A stretch of 64,000 nucleotides of DNA from Streptomyces sp. NBC_01754 (GTDB lineage Bacteria > Actinomycetota > Actinomycetes > Streptomycetales > Streptomycetaceae): the NCBI RefSeq assembly GCF_035918015.1, contig NZ_CP109132.1, positions 4,588,001 through 4,652,000 on the forward strand, in the 5' to 3' direction. Made by a program: the position numbers and the translations under genes. Within the stretch, counting starts at the first letter, position 1. The number at the start of each line of letters is the position of its first letter. Shown piece by piece: positions 1-8,982 of this stretch. The notes beneath the pieces were generated by a model that did not search any database, was not told the origin of the DNA, and worked only from the letters and a program-made list of their open reading frames with translations.

Positions 1-328
1 CCTGGACCTCGAGGTCCCCGAGGACGAGGTGGTCAAGCGCATCGCGGGCCGCCGCATCTGCCGCAACGACAGCGCGCACGTCTTCCATGTGACGTACAAC
101 CCGCCGAAGACCGACGGGGTCTGCGACGAGTGCGGCGGCGAGCTGTACCAGCGTGGCGACGACAGCGAGGAGACGGTTCGTACCCGGCTCGAGGTCTACC
201 ACCGGGAGACGGAGCCGATCATCGACCACTACCGGGCCCAGGGCCTGGTAGTGACGATCTCCGCGCTCGGCAAGGTCACCGAGGTGACCGAGCGGGCCAT
301 GGACGCCCTCAAGCAGTCCCAGGGCTGA
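1..328 (+). CDS. adk: adenylate kinase, C-terminal part (5' end outside window)
   Basis: Adenylate kinase interconverts ATP plus AMP with 2 ADP in the cytoplasm. The reading frame is open from base 2 to a TGA at 326-328 and gives about 108 C-terminal residues. They include the LID region, with RRICRND followed by a GVCDECGGELYQR stretch. The Cys residues of that region form the zinc-type LID seen in many Gram-positive enzymes. The ending SALGKVTEVTERAMDAL is typical of the Streptomyces protein. Position just upstream of map and infA is the conserved actinobacterial order (secY-adk-map-infA). A perfect hairpin follows at 354-395. The start codon lies outside the window. Confidence 0.93.
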   Translation, partial: LDLEVPEDEVVKRIAGRRICRNDSAHVFHVTYNPPKTDGVCDECGGELYQRGDDSEETVRTRLEVYHRETEPIIDHYRAQGLVVTISALGKVTEVTERAMDALKQSQG

Positions 329-353
329 AGCGGGCCCGCCCCACCCGTACCAC

Positions 354-395
354 CACAGTCGGCCGCGGCGCCATCGGGCGCCGCGGCCGACTGTG
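354..395 (+). terminator. 19-bp perfect hairpin downstream of adk
   Basis: Arms 354-372 and 377-395 are perfectly complementary over 19 bp, from CACAGTC inward, around a 4-base ATCG loop. There is no U-tract, as is common for actinobacterial terminators. It lies 26 bp after the adk stop and 63 bp before map, so it could terminate or attenuate the upstream ribosomal-protein/secY/adk transcript. Confidence 0.75.
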
Positions 396-457
396 TGCGC
401 CGTATCGTGGAGTACGGCATCGACCGTCCCCCACCGCAGGCAGAAAGGCGCCGATCA

Positions 458-1294
458 ATGGTGCAGATCAAGTCCCCCGAGCAGATCGCGAAGATGCGCG
501 AGGCGGGCCTGGTGGTCGCCGCCGTTCACGCCGCCACCCGTGAGGCGGCGGTCCCCGGCGCCACCACGAAGGACCTGGACGAGGCCGCGCGCAAGGTGAT
601 CGCGGACCACGGCGCGACATCGAACTTCCTGGGATACGGCGGGTTTCCCGCGACGATCTGCACCTCGGTCAACGAGGTGGTCGTGCACGGCATCCCCGAC
701 GACAGCACCGTCCTCAAGGACGGCGACATCATCTCCATCGACGCCGGCGCGATCGTGGACGGCTGGCACGGCGACGCCGCGTACACGGCCTTCGTGGGCA
801 CCGGACACGCTCCGGAGCTGGTCGAGCTGTCCCGGGTGACCGAGGAGTCCATGTGGGCCGGTATCGCCGCGATGAAGGTGAACAACCGGCTCGTCGACAT
901 CTCGAAGGCCATCGAGTCCTACATCCGCCGCCAGCCCCGGCCGGCGACCGGCAAGTACGGGATCATCGAGGACTACGGCGGCCACGGCATCGGCACCGAG
1001 ATGCACATGGACCCGCACCTGCTGAACTACGTCTCGCGCAAGCGGGGCAAGGGGATCAAGCTCGTCCCCGGGGTGTGCCTGGCGATCGAGCCGATGGTCT
1101 CGCTGGGTACGGCGAAGACGGAGGTCCTCGCCGACGAGTGGACGGTCCTCACGACGGACAAGTCCTGGTCCTCGCACTGGGAGCACTCCATCGCCCTCAC
1201 CGAGCAGGGACCACTGGTACTGACGGCTCCGGACTGCGGCCGGGAGCGGCTCGCCCGGTACGGCGTCGAGGCGGCCCCCGACCCGCTGGCCTGA
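458..1294 (+). CDS. map: methionine aminopeptidase, type I
   Basis: Removes the initiator methionine from nascent proteins. The 278-residue product has the pita-bread metallopeptidase ligands: D95 (in IISIDAG), D106 (in GWHGDAAYT), H176 (in GGHGIG), E211 (in LAIEPM) and E242 (in WEHS). This is the usual two-metal site. The frame is open further upstream, but the ATG at 458 is preceded by AGAAAGG and starts MVQIKSPEQI, which matches the family N-terminus. Some Streptomyces carry a second map gene elsewhere. This one sits in the adk-infA position. Confidence 0.95.
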   Translation: MVQIKSPEQIAKMREAGLVVAAVHAATREAAVPGATTKDLDEAARKVIADHGATSNFLGYGGFPATICTSVNEVVVHGIPDDSTVLKDGDIISIDAGAIVDGWHGDAAYTAFVGTGHAPELVELSRVTEESMWAGIAAMKVNNRLVDISKAIESYIRRQPRPATGKYGIIEDYGGHGIGTEMHMDPHLLNYVSRKRGKGIKLVPGVCLAIEPMVSLGTAKTEVLADEWTVLTTDKSWSSHWEHSIALTEQGPLVLTAPDCGRERLARYGVEAAPDPLA

Positions 1295-1463
1295 GGGTCA
1301 GGGCTGGTTTTCCGATCGGCCCAAGTGGGCAAACTTGACGGATTCGTCTTTTGGAACCCGCTGACGTAGACTGACTCGTCGGCTCTCGTGCATCAGTGTG
1401 CCCGTATGTCTGCACACCGCTGTGGTGGGAGTCGATCAAGGTAGCCGATTCGAAAGGCGAAGC

Positions 1464-1685
1464 GTGGCCAAGAAGCAAGGTGCCATCGAAATTGAGGGCA
1501 CCGTGATCGAGTCCCTCCCGAACGCCATGTTCAAGGTGGAACTCCAGAACGGTCACAAGGTCCTCGCGCACATCAGCGGCAAGATGCGGATGCACTACAT
1601 CCGCATCCTCCCGGATGACCGGGTCGTGGTGGAGCTCTCTCCGTACGACCTCACGCGTGGCCGGATCGTCTACCGGTACAAGTAG
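1464..1685 (+). CDS. infA: translation initiation factor IF-1
   Basis: IF-1 binds the A site of the 30S subunit during initiation. The 73-residue product [14 protein letters not shown]...GRIVYRYK is the full-length S1-like OB fold of IF-1. A GTG start at 1464 is chosen because AAAGGCGAAG lies just upstream and the family begins (M)AKK. Upstream extension of the frame to 1398 has no family match. The 169-bp gap after map probably holds the promoter: a TTGACG at 1335-1340 and a TAGACT at 1367-1372 are visible but too far apart (26 bp) to be a standard pair. rpmJ follows after 60 bp. Confidence 0.95.
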   Translation: MAKKQGAIEIEGTVIESLPNAMFKVELQNGHKVLAHISGKMRMHYIRILPDDRVVVELSPYDLTRGRIVYRYK

Positions 1686-1745
1686 ATCTTGCCGCCGCCC
1701 CGTTTCGGCGAGGCGATGGCACTGACCCGGAGAACCTGACATCCC

Positions 1746-1859
1746 ATGAAGGTCAAGCCGAGCGTCAAGAAGATCTGCGACAAGTGCAAGGTGATCCGCC
1801 GTCACGGCCGGGTCATGGTCATCTGCGACAACCTGCGCCACAAGCAGCGCCAGGGCTGA
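1746..1859 (+). CDS. rpmJ: 50S ribosomal protein L36
   Basis: A 37-residue protein, [15 protein letters not shown]...RHKQRQG. It has the zinc-ribbon set C11, C14, C27 and H32 of the zinc-containing (C+) L36 form, which is a structural protein of the large subunit. ATG at 1746 and TGA at 1857-1859. Position between infA and rpsM is the canonical one. Many actinomycetes also keep a zinc-independent paralogue under Zur control elsewhere. This copy is the zinc-binding one. Confidence 0.96.
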   Translation: MKVKPSVKKICDKCKVIRRHGRVMVICDNLRHKQRQG

Positions 1860-2056
1860 CGCACGACCACCTGCATCTCGCAGCTCTTCGCGCGACGCAC
1901 GTACACGTACATACGCAGTGCCCGTCCAAGCCACGGCTGACGACACCTCCGGCGGGGGCCGGGGACCCGGGCGTACCACTTCCTCCCTCAGGGGCGGGGT
2001 CGGCGTTCGGGAGCGGTGCTGCGGAAGACCCCCGACATGACAACTGGAGCCATTGA

Positions 2057-2437
2057 ATGGCACGCGTTTCAGGTGTTGACATCCCGCGCGAAAAGCGCGT
2101 GGAGGTTGCCCTCACCTATGTCTTCGGTATCGGGCGCACCCGGTCCAAGGAGATCCTCGCCGCCTCCGGCGTGAACCCGAACACCCGCGTTCGCGACCTG
2201 GCCGAAGAGGACCTGGTCAAGATCCGCGAGTACGTGGACGCCAACCTCCGCACCGAGGGTGACCTTCGCCGCGAGATCCAGGGCGACATCCGCCGCAAGA
2301 TCGAGATCGGCTGCTACCAGGGCATCCGGCACCGCCGCGGTCTGCCGGTCCACGGTCAGCGCACCAGCACGAACGCGCGTACCCGCAAGGGCCCGCGTCG
2401 CGCCATCGCCGGTAAGAAGAAGCCGGGCAAGAAGTAG
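2057..2437 (+). CDS. rpsM: 30S ribosomal protein S13
   Basis: 126 residues. The product starts [19 protein letters not shown], contains the [11 protein letters not shown] helix-hairpin-helix segment and ends in a basic tail (KKKPGKK). S13 sits in the head of the small subunit and contacts 16S rRNA and the P-site tRNA. ATG at 2057 follows a 197-bp untranslated gap after rpmJ. The gap has no gene and could hold an internal promoter or leader. rpsK follows 106 bp later. Confidence 0.97.
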   Translation: MARVSGVDIPREKRVEVALTYVFGIGRTRSKEILAASGVNPNTRVRDLAEEDLVKIREYVDANLRTEGDLRREIQGDIRRKIEIGCYQGIRHRRGLPVHGQRTSTNARTRKGPRRAIAGKKKPGKK

Positions 2438-2543
2438 TCCTCAGCGGACGCACTGCGCGTCCCCGGCGTCACCGGGCGTGCGCAGCAACCAGCGGTCTTC
2501 GCTGTAGGACCGATCACCTCCCCTCTCCATCTGGAGTCAAGAC

Positions 2544-2948
2544 ATGCCCCCCAAGGGTCGTCAGGGCGCAGCCAAGAAGGTGCGTCGCAAGGAAAAGAAG
2601 AACGTCGCTCACGGCCACGCGCACATCAAGAGCACGTTCAACAACACCATCGTCTCGATCACGGACCCCTCGGGCAACGTGATCTCCTGGGCCTCCGCCG
2701 GCCACGTCGGCTTCAAGGGCTCGCGCAAGTCCACCCCCTTCGCCGCGCAGATGGCCGCCGAGTCGGCCGCCCGCCGCGCGCAGGAGCACGGCATGCGCAA
2801 GGTCGACGTCTTCGTCAAGGGTCCCGGCTCCGGCCGTGAGACCGCGATCCGCTCCCTCCAGGCCACGGGCCTTGAGGTCGGTTCGATCCAGGACGTCACC
2901 CCGACGCCGCACAACGGCTGCCGTCCGCCGAAGCGTCGCCGCGTCTGA
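2544..2948 (+). CDS. rpsK: 30S ribosomal protein S11
   Basis: 134 residues, [20 protein letters not shown]... with the highly conserved [14 protein letters not shown] and the C-terminal [14 protein letters not shown]11 lies in the platform of the 30S subunit near the E site. The ATG at 2544 has TGGAG upstream. In many bacteria rpsD lies between rpsK and rpoA. Here it is absent, as is normal in Streptomyces, and a hairpin occupies the space instead. Confidence 0.97.
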   Translation: MPPKGRQGAAKKVRRKEKKNVAHGHAHIKSTFNNTIVSITDPSGNVISWASAGHVGFKGSRKSTPFAAQMAAESAARRAQEHGMRKVDVFVKGPGSGRETAIRSLQATGLEVGSIQDVTPTPHNGCRPPKRRRV

Positions 2949-2991
2949 CCCGTCACGGCCGGTGACGGCCGTGCGTCAGTAGCGTTGGATC

Positions 2992-3025
2992 CGGGCGGTA
3001 TGTCCCTTCGGGGGCGTGCCGCCCG
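2992..3025 (+). terminator. UUCG-loop hairpin between rpsK and rpoA
   Basis: Arms 2992-3006 and 3011-3025 pair over 15 bp with three G-U pairs around a TTCG tetraloop, followed by TATCCTTGTCTC. A shorter hairpin (2954-2961 with 2966-2973, loop GTGA) precedes it. Together they look like an attenuator, terminator or RNase processing point inside the ribosomal operon, upstream of rpoA. The pairing is visible; the role is inferred. Confidence 0.55.
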
Positions 3026-3085
3026 TATCCTTGTCTCATCTGTCGGGCATCAAATAGCGGGTGCCCACGACTGAAGGATCTCCCC

Positions 3086-4108
3086 ATGCTTATCGCTCAG
3101 CGTCCGTCGCTGACCGAAGAGGTCGTCGACGAGTTCCGCTCCCGGTTCGTGATCGAGCCGCTGGAGCCGGGCTTCGGCTACACCCTCGGTAACTCCCTGC
3201 GTCGCACCCTCCTCTCCTCGATCCCCGGTGCCGCGGTCACCAGCATCCGGATCGACGGCGTCCTGCACGAGTTCACCACCGTGCCGGGTGTCAAGGAGGA
3301 CGTGACCGACCTCATCCTCAACATCAAGCAGCTGGTCGTCTCCTCGGAGCACGACGAGCCGGTCGTGATGTACCTGCGCAAGCAGGGTCCCGGCCTGGTC
3401 ACCGCCGCCGACATCGCCCCGCCGGCCGGTGTCGAGGTGCACAACCCCGACCTGGTCATGGCCACGCTGAACGGCAAGGGCAAGCTGGAGATGGAGCTGA
3501 CCGTCGAGCGCGGTCGCGGTTACGTCTCCGCCGTCCAGAACAAGCAGGTGGGCCAGGAGATCGGCCGGATCCCGGTCGACTCCATCTACTCGCCGGTGCT
3601 CAAGGTCACGTACAAGGTCGAGGCGACCCGTGTCGAGCAGCGCACCGACTTCGACAAGCTGATCGTGGACGTCGAGACCAAGCAGGCCATGCGTCCCCGT
3701 GACGCCATGGCGTCGGCCGGTAAGACCCTGGTCGAGCTGTTCGGTCTGGCGCGCGAGCTCAACATCGACGCCGAGGGCATCGACATGGGCCCGTCGCCGA
3801 CGGATGCCGCGCTCGCCGCCGATCTGGCGCTGCCGATCGAGGAGCTGGAGCTCACGGTCCGCTCGTACAACTGCCTCAAGCGCGAGGGCATCCACTCGGT
3901 GGGCGAGCTCGTGGCCCGCTCCGAGGCGGACCTGCTCGACATCCGCAACTTCGGCGCCAAGTCGATCGACGAGGTCAAGGCGAAGCTGGCCGGCATGGGC
4001 CTGGCGCTCAAAGACAGCCCTCCCGGATTCGACCCGACCGCCGCTGCGGACGCCTTCGGCGCCGAGGACGACGCGGACGCCGGTTTCGTGGAGACCGAGC
4101 AGTACTGA
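3086..4108 (+). CDS. rpoA: DNA-directed RNA polymerase alpha subunit
   Basis: 340 residues. The N-terminal dimerisation domain (about 1-230) starts [13 protein letters not shown] and includes [20 protein letters not shown]. The C-terminal domain (about 255-320) carries [17 protein letters not shown] and [15 protein letters not shown], the helix-hairpin-helix that contacts UP elements and activators. It is full length for the family, with a short acidic tail ending ETEQY. The ATG at 3086 follows GAAGGATC. The product assembles the core RNA polymerase. A strong hairpin follows at 4117-4152. Confidence 0.97.
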   Translation: MLIAQRPSLTEEVVDEFRSRFVIEPLEPGFGYTLGNSLRRTLLSSIPGAAVTSIRIDGVLHEFTTVPGVKEDVTDLILNIKQLVVSSEHDEPVVMYLRKQGPGLVTAADIAPPAGVEVHNPDLVMATLNGKGKLEMELTVERGRGYVSAVQNKQVGQEIGRIPVDSIYSPVLKVTYKVEATRVEQRTDFDKLIVDVETKQAMRPRDAMASAGKTLVELFGLARELNIDAEGIDMGPSPTDAALAADLALPIEELELTVRSYNCLKREGIHSVGELVARSEADLLDIRNFGAKSIDEVKAKLAGMGLALKDSPPGFDPTAAADAFGAEDDADAGFVETEQY

Positions 4109-4116
4109 GTAGCCTC

Positions 4117-4152
4117 CGGCGGGGGCGCCCGGTCTTCCGGGCGCCCCCGCCG
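4117..4152 (+). terminator. 16-bp perfect hairpin downstream of rpoA
   Basis: Arms 4117-4132 and 4137-4152 are perfectly complementary over 16 GC-rich bp around a TCTT loop. The hairpin begins 8 bp after the rpoA stop codon. There is no U-tract. It may terminate, attenuate or stabilise the rpoA transcript before rplQ, whose start is 90 bp downstream. Confidence 0.7.
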
Positions 4153-4241
4153 GGCGGGACATGACTTCCGCGGGGCGTCCGCCTCGTGGGAACTGACACC
4201 GGTACCTGATACGGCCGGTGCAGCACACAAGGAGAAACACC

Positions 4242-4751
4242 ATGCCGAAGCCCGCCAAGGGTGCCCGTCTGGGCGGCAGCGCCGCGCACGAGAAGCTTCT
4301 TCTCGTCAACCTCGCGAAGTCGCTGTTCGAGCACGGCCGCATCACGACGACCGAGGCCAAGGCCCGCCGCCTGCGTCCGGTCGCCGAGCGTTTCATCACC
4401 AAGGCGAAGAAGGGCGACATCCACAACCGTCGCCTGGTGCTCCAGTCGATCACGGACAAGAGCATCGTGCACACGCTCTTCACCGAGATCGCCCCGCGGT
4501 ACGAGAACCGTCCCGGTGGTTACACCCGCATCACGAAGATCGGCAACCGTCGTGGCGACAACGCCCCGATGGCCGTCATCGAGCTGGTCGAGGCGCTGAC
4601 CGTGGCCCAGCAGGCCACCGGTGAGGCCGAGGCCGCGACGAAGCGCGCGGTCAAGGAGGACGCCCTCAAGAAGGACGAGGCTCCGGCCGAGGCCGTCGAG
4701 GACGCCAAGCCGGCCGACGAGGCCGCCGCCGAGGAGTCCAAGGACGCCTGA
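4242..4751 (+). CDS. rplQ: 50S ribosomal protein L17
   Basis: 169 residues. The core [21 protein letters not shown]...[13 protein letters not shown] (about 1-120) is L17, which lines the exit-tunnel side of the 50S subunit. It is followed by an Ala/Glu/Lys-rich low-complexity tail of about 45 residues ending [15 protein letters not shown] sequence, a common extension in Streptomyces. The ATG at 4242 is preceded by AAGGAG at 4229-4234. An in-frame ATG at 4218 lacks such a site and is not used here. A terminator follows. Confidence 0.96.
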   Translation: MPKPAKGARLGGSAAHEKLLLVNLAKSLFEHGRITTTEAKARRLRPVAERFITKAKKGDIHNRRLVLQSITDKSIVHTLFTEIAPRYENRPGGYTRITKIGNRRGDNAPMAVIELVEALTVAQQATGEAEAATKRAVKEDALKKDEAPAEAVEDAKPADEAAAEESKDA

Positions 4752-4772
4752 GCGTCCTGACGATCCCCGCCG

Positions 4773-4808
4773 CGGGCCCGTACCACCCTCCGGGGCGGTG
4801 CGGGCCCG
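4773..4808 (+). terminator. hairpin with T-rich tail after rplQ
   Basis: Arms 4773-4784 and 4797-4808 pair over 12 bp with one G-U pair and are followed by TTCGGTTTTG. It lies 21 bp after the rplQ stop and just before truA. It is the likely end of the ribosomal-protein operon. Confidence 0.65.
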
Positions 4809-4831
4809 TTCGGTTTTGAGAGGATGCGCGG

Positions 4832-5686
4832 GTGAGTGACGAGGCAGAGCCCGGACACGTACGGGTACGGCTGGACCTTTCCTACGACGGCAGGGACTTC
4901 TCCGGCTGGGCGAAGCAGACCGGCAGACGGACCGTGCAGGGCGAGATCGAGGACGCGCTGCGGACCGTGACCCGGTCCCCGGTGACGTACGCCCTGACGG
5001 TGGCCGGGCGTACCGACGCCGGGGTGCACGCGCGCGGGCAGGTGGCGCACGTGGACCTGCCGCGGGAGGTGTGGGCCGAGCACCGGGAGAAGCTGCTGCG
5101 CCGGCTGGCGGGGCGGCTGCCGCAGGACGTACGGGTCTGGCGGGCCGAGGAGGCCCCCGCCGGGTTCAACGCCCGGTTCTCCGCGCTGTGGCGCCGCTAC
5201 GCCTACCGGGTGGGGGACCGGCCGGGCGGGGTCGATCCGCTGACACGGGGTCATGTGCTGTGGCACGACCGGCCGTTGGACATGGACGCGATGAACGAGG
5301 CGGCGGCCCTGATGACGGGCGAGCACGACTTCGCGGCGTACTGCAAGAAGCGTGAGGGCGCCACGACCATCCGCACGCTCCAGAAGCTGCACTGGGTGCG
5401 GGACGAGGGGTCCGGGGTGCTCACGGCGACCGTGCAGGCCGACGCCTTCTGCCACAACATGGTGCGGGCGCTGATCGGCGCGGCCCTGTTCGTGGGGGAC
5501 GGGCGGCGTCCGGCCGGGTGGCCGGCCCGGGTGCTGGCGGCGCGGGTGCGCAACCCGGGGGTGCACGTGGTGCGGCCGCACGGGCTGACGCTGGAGGAGG
5601 TCGCCTACCCGGCGGACGCGCTGCTGGCGGCCCGCGCCGCGGAGGCCCGCAACGTCAGGTCGCTGCCGGGCGCGGGCTGCTGCTGA
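4832..5686 (+). CDS. truA: tRNA pseudouridine(38-40) synthase
   Basis: 284 residues. TruA converts uridines 38-40 of the anticodon stem to pseudouridine. The catalytic aspartate is D62 in the signature [19 protein letters not shown] near the N-terminus and [12 protein letters not shown] in the C-terminal half also match the family. GTG start at 4832 with GAGAGGATG upstream. rplQ followed by truA is a conserved pair in actinobacteria. The gene ends 7 bp before the 3' end of a convergent hypothetical gene. Confidence 0.95.
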   Translation: MSDEAEPGHVRVRLDLSYDGRDFSGWAKQTGRRTVQGEIEDALRTVTRSPVTYALTVAGRTDAGVHARGQVAHVDLPREVWAEHREKLLRRLAGRLPQDVRVWRAEEAPAGFNARFSALWRRYAYRVGDRPGGVDPLTRGHVLWHDRPLDMDAMNEAAALMTGEHDFAAYCKKREGATTIRTLQKLHWVRDEGSGVLTATVQADAFCHNMVRALIGAALFVGDGRRPAGWPARVLAARVRNPGVHVVRPHGLTLEEVAYPADALLAARAAEARNVRSLPGAGCC

Positions 5687-5693
5687 TCGCGCG

Positions 5694-6548
5694 TCAGGGG
5701 GCGGGGGCCGCCGCGGCCGCGGAGGCCTGGACCTCGCCGCGGTGGCGGATCTGACGGGAGGCGAAGTCCCGCAGGTCGTCACCGGCCGCGTACACGCCCT
5801 TGTCCGCCTTGGTGACGCTCGTGCCGTCGGTGAAGCCGCCGACCGTGAAGTAGGCGTACCGCCCGTAGTAGTTGGAGGTGCGCCGGCAGACGGCGCCGCC
5901 GCGGCAGAAGGTGGGGACGCCCGAGCCGCCGAGGGAGGCGAGGCCGCCGGACGCCTCCTGGGCGGCCTTCCTCGCGTCGGCCTCGCTGGGGAAGACGGCG
6001 AGCCCTATGGTGACGGCCACCCCGTCCTTGCTGTACGTGGCGCGGACGACCTGGTCGCAGCCGTTGCCCGTGAGGATCGAGCCGAGGGCGCCCTGGGTCG
6101 TGGCGGCACAGCTCCTGGTGTCGTCCGTGGCACCCTTGGTGTAGACGCGGTCGCCCATGGCCAGCTTCCCGCCCGGGAAGAAGGCGTCCACGGTGACGGG
6201 GGCCTTGTCCTTCTCGGCGTCGGCTATGTAGTCCTTCGGGTCCGGCGGGGGCGGCGGCGCGACCGAGGAGAAGGACGGCTGCGGGGCCGCGCTCTGCGAG
6301 GGGAGGTCCTCGGGCGCGGGCAGTTCGCTCGCCTGCTTGCCCGAAGCGGATCCGCCGTCGTTGCCGTTGGCCGTCACGACGGCCGTGGCCACGATCGCCC
6401 CGACGGCCGCGGTGGCGAGCACCCCGCCCCCGATCATCAGCCACTTCCTGCGCCGGCCGCGCGCCGCCGACGCCTCGGCCAGCGCCGCCCAGTCCGGAGT
6501 CCCGTTCTCTTCAGGCCCCCAGGAGGGCCCCCCTTGCCCAAAGCTCAT
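5694..6548 (-). CDS. hypothetical membrane-anchored protein
   Basis: 284 residues with no function I recognise. A cytoplasmic N-terminus (about 1-35, MSFGQGGPSWGPEENG...) is followed by basic RGRRRKW and one hydrophobic span (about 37-62, LMIGGGVLATAAVGAIVATAVV). Then comes a Ser/Pro-rich linker with a PPPPPDP run (about 75-105). The remaining extracytoplasmic domain (about 110-275) has four Cys (in RSCAA, GNGCDQ, TFCRG and AVCRR) that could form two disulfides. The ATG at 6548 was chosen over one at 6557 because MSFGQGGPSWGP is the N-terminus I associate with Streptomyces homologues. The gene is divergent from the ABC-F gene and convergent with truA. Confidence 0.75.
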   Translation of the reverse strand: MSFGQGGPSWGPEENGTPDWAALAEASAARGRRRKWLMIGGGVLATAAVGAIVATAVVTANGNDGGSASGKQASELPAPEDLPSQSAAPQPSFSSVAPPPPPDPKDYIADAEKDKAPVTVDAFFPGGKLAMGDRVYTKGATDDTRSCAATTQGALGSILTGNGCDQVVRATYSKDGVAVTIGLAVFPSEADARKAAQEASGGLASLGGSGVPTFCRGGAVCRRTSNYYGRYAYFTVGGFTDGTSVTKADKGVYAAGDDLRDFASRQIRHRGEVQASAAAAAPAP

Positions 6549-6614
6549 GCGGCGCATCCTAGACCGGGGGTAAACCGGTTGGGCCACAGGTCCGCGGGCC
6601 GTGACAATGCTGTC

Positions 6615-8234
6615 ATGGGACATCTTGAAGCGGGCCATCTGGAGTACTACCTGCCGGACGGGCGGGTGCTGCTCGGCGACGCCTCGTTCCGAGTGGCGGA
6701 CGGGGCGGTGGTCGCCCTGGTCGGGGCGAACGGAGCGGGCAAGACGACGCTCCTGAAGCTGCTCGCCGGGGAACTCCAGCCGCACGGCGGCTCGGTGTCG
6801 GTGAGCGGCGGGCTGGGGGTGATGGCGCAGTTCGTGGGTTCCGTACGGGACGAGCGGACCGTGTACGACCTGCTGGTGTCCGTGGCGCAGCCGCGCATCC
6901 GGGAGGCGGCGAGGGCCGTGGACGCGGCCGAGGAGCGCATCCTCACCGTGGACGACGAGGCCGCGCAGATGGCGTACGCGCAGGCGCTCAGCGACTGGGC
7001 CGAGGCGCGGGGGTACGAGGCCGAGACGCTCTGGGACATCTGCACCACCGCCGCGCTCGGCGTCCCGTACGAGAAGGCGCGGTGGCGCGAGGTGCGCACG
7101 CTCAGCGGGGGCGAGCAGAAGCGGCTCGTCCTGGAGGCGCTGCTGCGGGGCCCGGACGAGGTGCTGCTGCTGGACGAGCCGGACAACTACCTGGACGTGC
7201 CCGGCAAGCGCTGGCTGGAGGAGAGGCTCAAGGAGACCCGTAAGACGGTCCTGTTCGTCTCCCACGACCGGGAGCTGCTGTCGCGGGCCGCCGAGAAGAT
7301 CGTGAGCGTGGAGCCGAGCCCGGCCGGTTCGGACGTCTGGGTGCACGGCGGCGGGTTCGAGACCTACCACCAGGCCCGCAGGGAGCGGTTCGCGCGCTTC
7401 GAGGAGCTGCTGCGGCGCTGGGAGGAGGAGCACGCCCGGCTGAAGGCGCTCGTCCTGCGGATGCGGCAGCAGGCGGCGAACAGCCCCGACATGGCGAACC
7501 GCTACCACGCGATGCAGACCCGCTTCAAGAAGTTCGAGGAGGCGGGACCGCCGCCCGAGCCGCCGCGCGAGCAGGACATCAGGATGCGGCTGCGCGGCGG
7601 ACGGACCGGGGTGCGGGCGGTGACCTGCGCGGGTCTGGAGCTGACCGGCCTGATGAAGCCGTTCGACCTGGAGATCTACTACGGCGAACGTGTCGCGGTC
7701 CTCGGCTCCAACGGCTCGGGCAAGTCGCACTTCCTGCGGCTGCTCGCCGGGGAGCCGGTCGCGCACACGGGGGAGTGGAAGCTCGGCGCCCGGGTGGTGC
7801 CCGGCCACTTCGCCCAGACCCACGCCCACCCGGAGCTCCTCGGCAGGACGCTGGTCGAGATCCTGTGGACCGAGCAGGCCAAGGACCGGGGCGGCGCGAT
7901 GTCCGTGCTGCGCCGGTACGAGCTGGAGCGCCAGGGCGACCAGGCCTTCGAGAGGCTGTCCGGCGGGCAGCAGGCCCGTTTCCAGATCCTGCTGCTGGAG
8001 CTGGCCGGCACCACCGCGCTGCTGCTGGACGAGCCGACGGACAACCTGGACCTGGAGTCGGCCGAGGCCCTTCAGGACGGGCTGGAGGTGTACGACGGCA
8101 CGGTGATGGCCGTCACGCACGACCGCTGGTTCGCGAAGTCCTTCGACCGGTTCCTGGTCTTCGGGTCGGACGGGGTGGTGCGGGAGACCTCGGAGCCGGT
8201 CTGGGACGAGCGCAGGGTGCGGCGAGCCAGGTGA
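6615..8234 (+). CDS. ABC-F family ATPase
   Basis: 539 residues with two ABC cassettes and no membrane segment, so it is a soluble ribosome-associated ABC-F protein rather than a transporter. Cassette 1 has Walker A GANGAGKTT (about 37-45), signature LSGGEQKRL and Walker B LLLDEPDNYLD. The charged linker (about 250-315) corresponds to the P-site-tRNA interaction region. Cassette 2 has GSNGSGKSH, LSGGQQARF and LLLDEPTDNLD. ATG at 6615. Family members act in translation control or protect ribosomes from antibiotics; which applies here cannot be told. It starts 66 bp from the divergent hypothetical gene. Confidence 0.9.
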   Translation: MGHLEAGHLEYYLPDGRVLLGDASFRVADGAVVALVGANGAGKTTLLKLLAGELQPHGGSVSVSGGLGVMAQFVGSVRDERTVYDLLVSVAQPRIREAARAVDAAEERILTVDDEAAQMAYAQALSDWAEARGYEAETLWDICTTAALGVPYEKARWREVRTLSGGEQKRLVLEALLRGPDEVLLLDEPDNYLDVPGKRWLEERLKETRKTVLFVSHDRELLSRAAEKIVSVEPSPAGSDVWVHGGGFETYHQARRERFARFEELLRRWEEEHARLKALVLRMRQQAANSPDMANRYHAMQTRFKKFEEAGPPPEPPREQDIRMRLRGGRTGVRAVTCAGLELTGLMKPFDLEIYYGERVAVLGSNGSGKSHFLRLLAGEPVAHTGEWKLGARVVPGHFAQTHAHPELLGRTLVEILWTEQAKDRGGAMSVLRRYELERQGDQAFERLSGGQQARFQILLLELAGTTALLLDEPTDNLDLESAEALQDGLEVYDGTVMAVTHDRWFAKSFDRFLVFGSDGVVRETSEPVWDERRVRRAR

Positions 8235-8247
8235 CGAGCCAGGTGGG

Positions 8248-8266
8248 ACGGGGTTCGCTACCCCGT
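8248..8266 (+). terminator. short hairpin downstream of the ABC-F gene
   Basis: ACGGGGT (8248-8254) pairs with ACCCCGT (8260-8266). GC-rich sequence and TTTT at 8277-8280 follow. It is modest in length, and the TTTT overlaps the predicted rplM promoter. Confidence 0.4.
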
Positions 8267-8278
8267 ACGGGGGGCGTT

Positions 8279-8308
8279 TTGACCCGCGAGGGGGCCGAAC
8301 GCTATTCT
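8279..8308 (+). promoter_or_regulatory. candidate rplM-rpsI promoter
   Basis: TTGACC at 8279-8284 and TATTCT at 8303-8308, spaced 18 bp, fit the principal-sigma consensus (TTGAC-N17/18-TAnnnT). Transcription would begin near 8315, leaving a 5' leader of about 180 nt before rplM. That is long enough for leader-based feedback, though I cannot show such a structure. Confidence 0.5.
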
Positions 8309-8493
8309 TCTGGTTTGTTATACGTATTGGCTTGGTCGTTCTCACGCGAGGGGCCCTTACGTAGGTTCTCTGGAGCAGTTACCAGTGGCTCGCATACGGG
8401 CAGCGTCCCCGGCATTGTGAGCCCCAGCTGCATGATCGCTTCAGAGGTGCCATGTGTCTGGACCCATCCACTGAAGAAGCGAAGGCTACGACC

Positions 8494-8937
8494 GTGCGTA
8501 CGTACAGCCCCAAGCCCGGCGATGTGACGCGCCAGTGGCACATCATCGACGCCGAGGACATCGTCCTCGGCCGTCTGGCCACCACGGCCGCGAACCTCCT
8601 CCGGGGTAAGCACAAGGCGATCTACGCCCCCCACATGGACATGGGCGATTTCGTCATCATCATCAACGCCGACAAGGTCCACCTGTCCGGCAACAAGAAG
8701 ACCCAGAAGATGGCGTACCGCCACTCCGGTTTCCCGGGCGGTCTGCGCTCCGTGCGCTACGACGAGCTGCTCTCCAAGAGCCCGGAGAAGGCCGTCGAGA
8801 AGGCCATCAAGGGCATGATCCCCAAGAACACCCTGGGTCGCCAGATGCTCTCGAAGCTGAAGGTCTACGCGGGCGACCAGCACCCGCACGCTGCGCAGCA
8901 GCCGGTCCCGTTCGAGATCACCCAGGTCGCGCAGTAG
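8494..8937 (+). CDS. rplM: 50S ribosomal protein L13
   Basis: 147 residues, [20 protein letters not shown]..., with the conserved [17 protein letters not shown] and YRHSGFPGG segments. L13 is an early-assembly protein of the large subunit. The GTG at 8494 is preceded by GAAGG at 8481-8485. The open frame extends to 8452 but that part has no family match. rpsI follows after 45 bp, the universal rplM-rpsI pair. Confidence 0.96.
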   Translation: MRTYSPKPGDVTRQWHIIDAEDIVLGRLATTAANLLRGKHKAIYAPHMDMGDFVIIINADKVHLSGNKKTQKMAYRHSGFPGGLRSVRYDELLSKSPEKAVEKAIKGMIPKNTLGRQMLSKLKVYAGDQHPHAAQQPVPFEITQVAQ

Positions 8938-8982
8938 TTCCGGCCTCCCCCCTAAGACGTAAAGAAAGATCTGAGGAGAATC

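Noticed and set aside
1335..1372. TTGACG and TAGACT as an infA promoter
   Set aside because: Spacing of 26 bp is too long for a principal-sigma promoter; left as a note only.
6549..8345. Long - strand reading frame continuing upstream of the hypothetical membrane protein, antisense to the ABC-F gene
   Set aside because: It is the GC-rich shadow of a gene with clear ABC motifs. The membrane protein's natural start is at 6548 and nothing upstream resembles a protein family.
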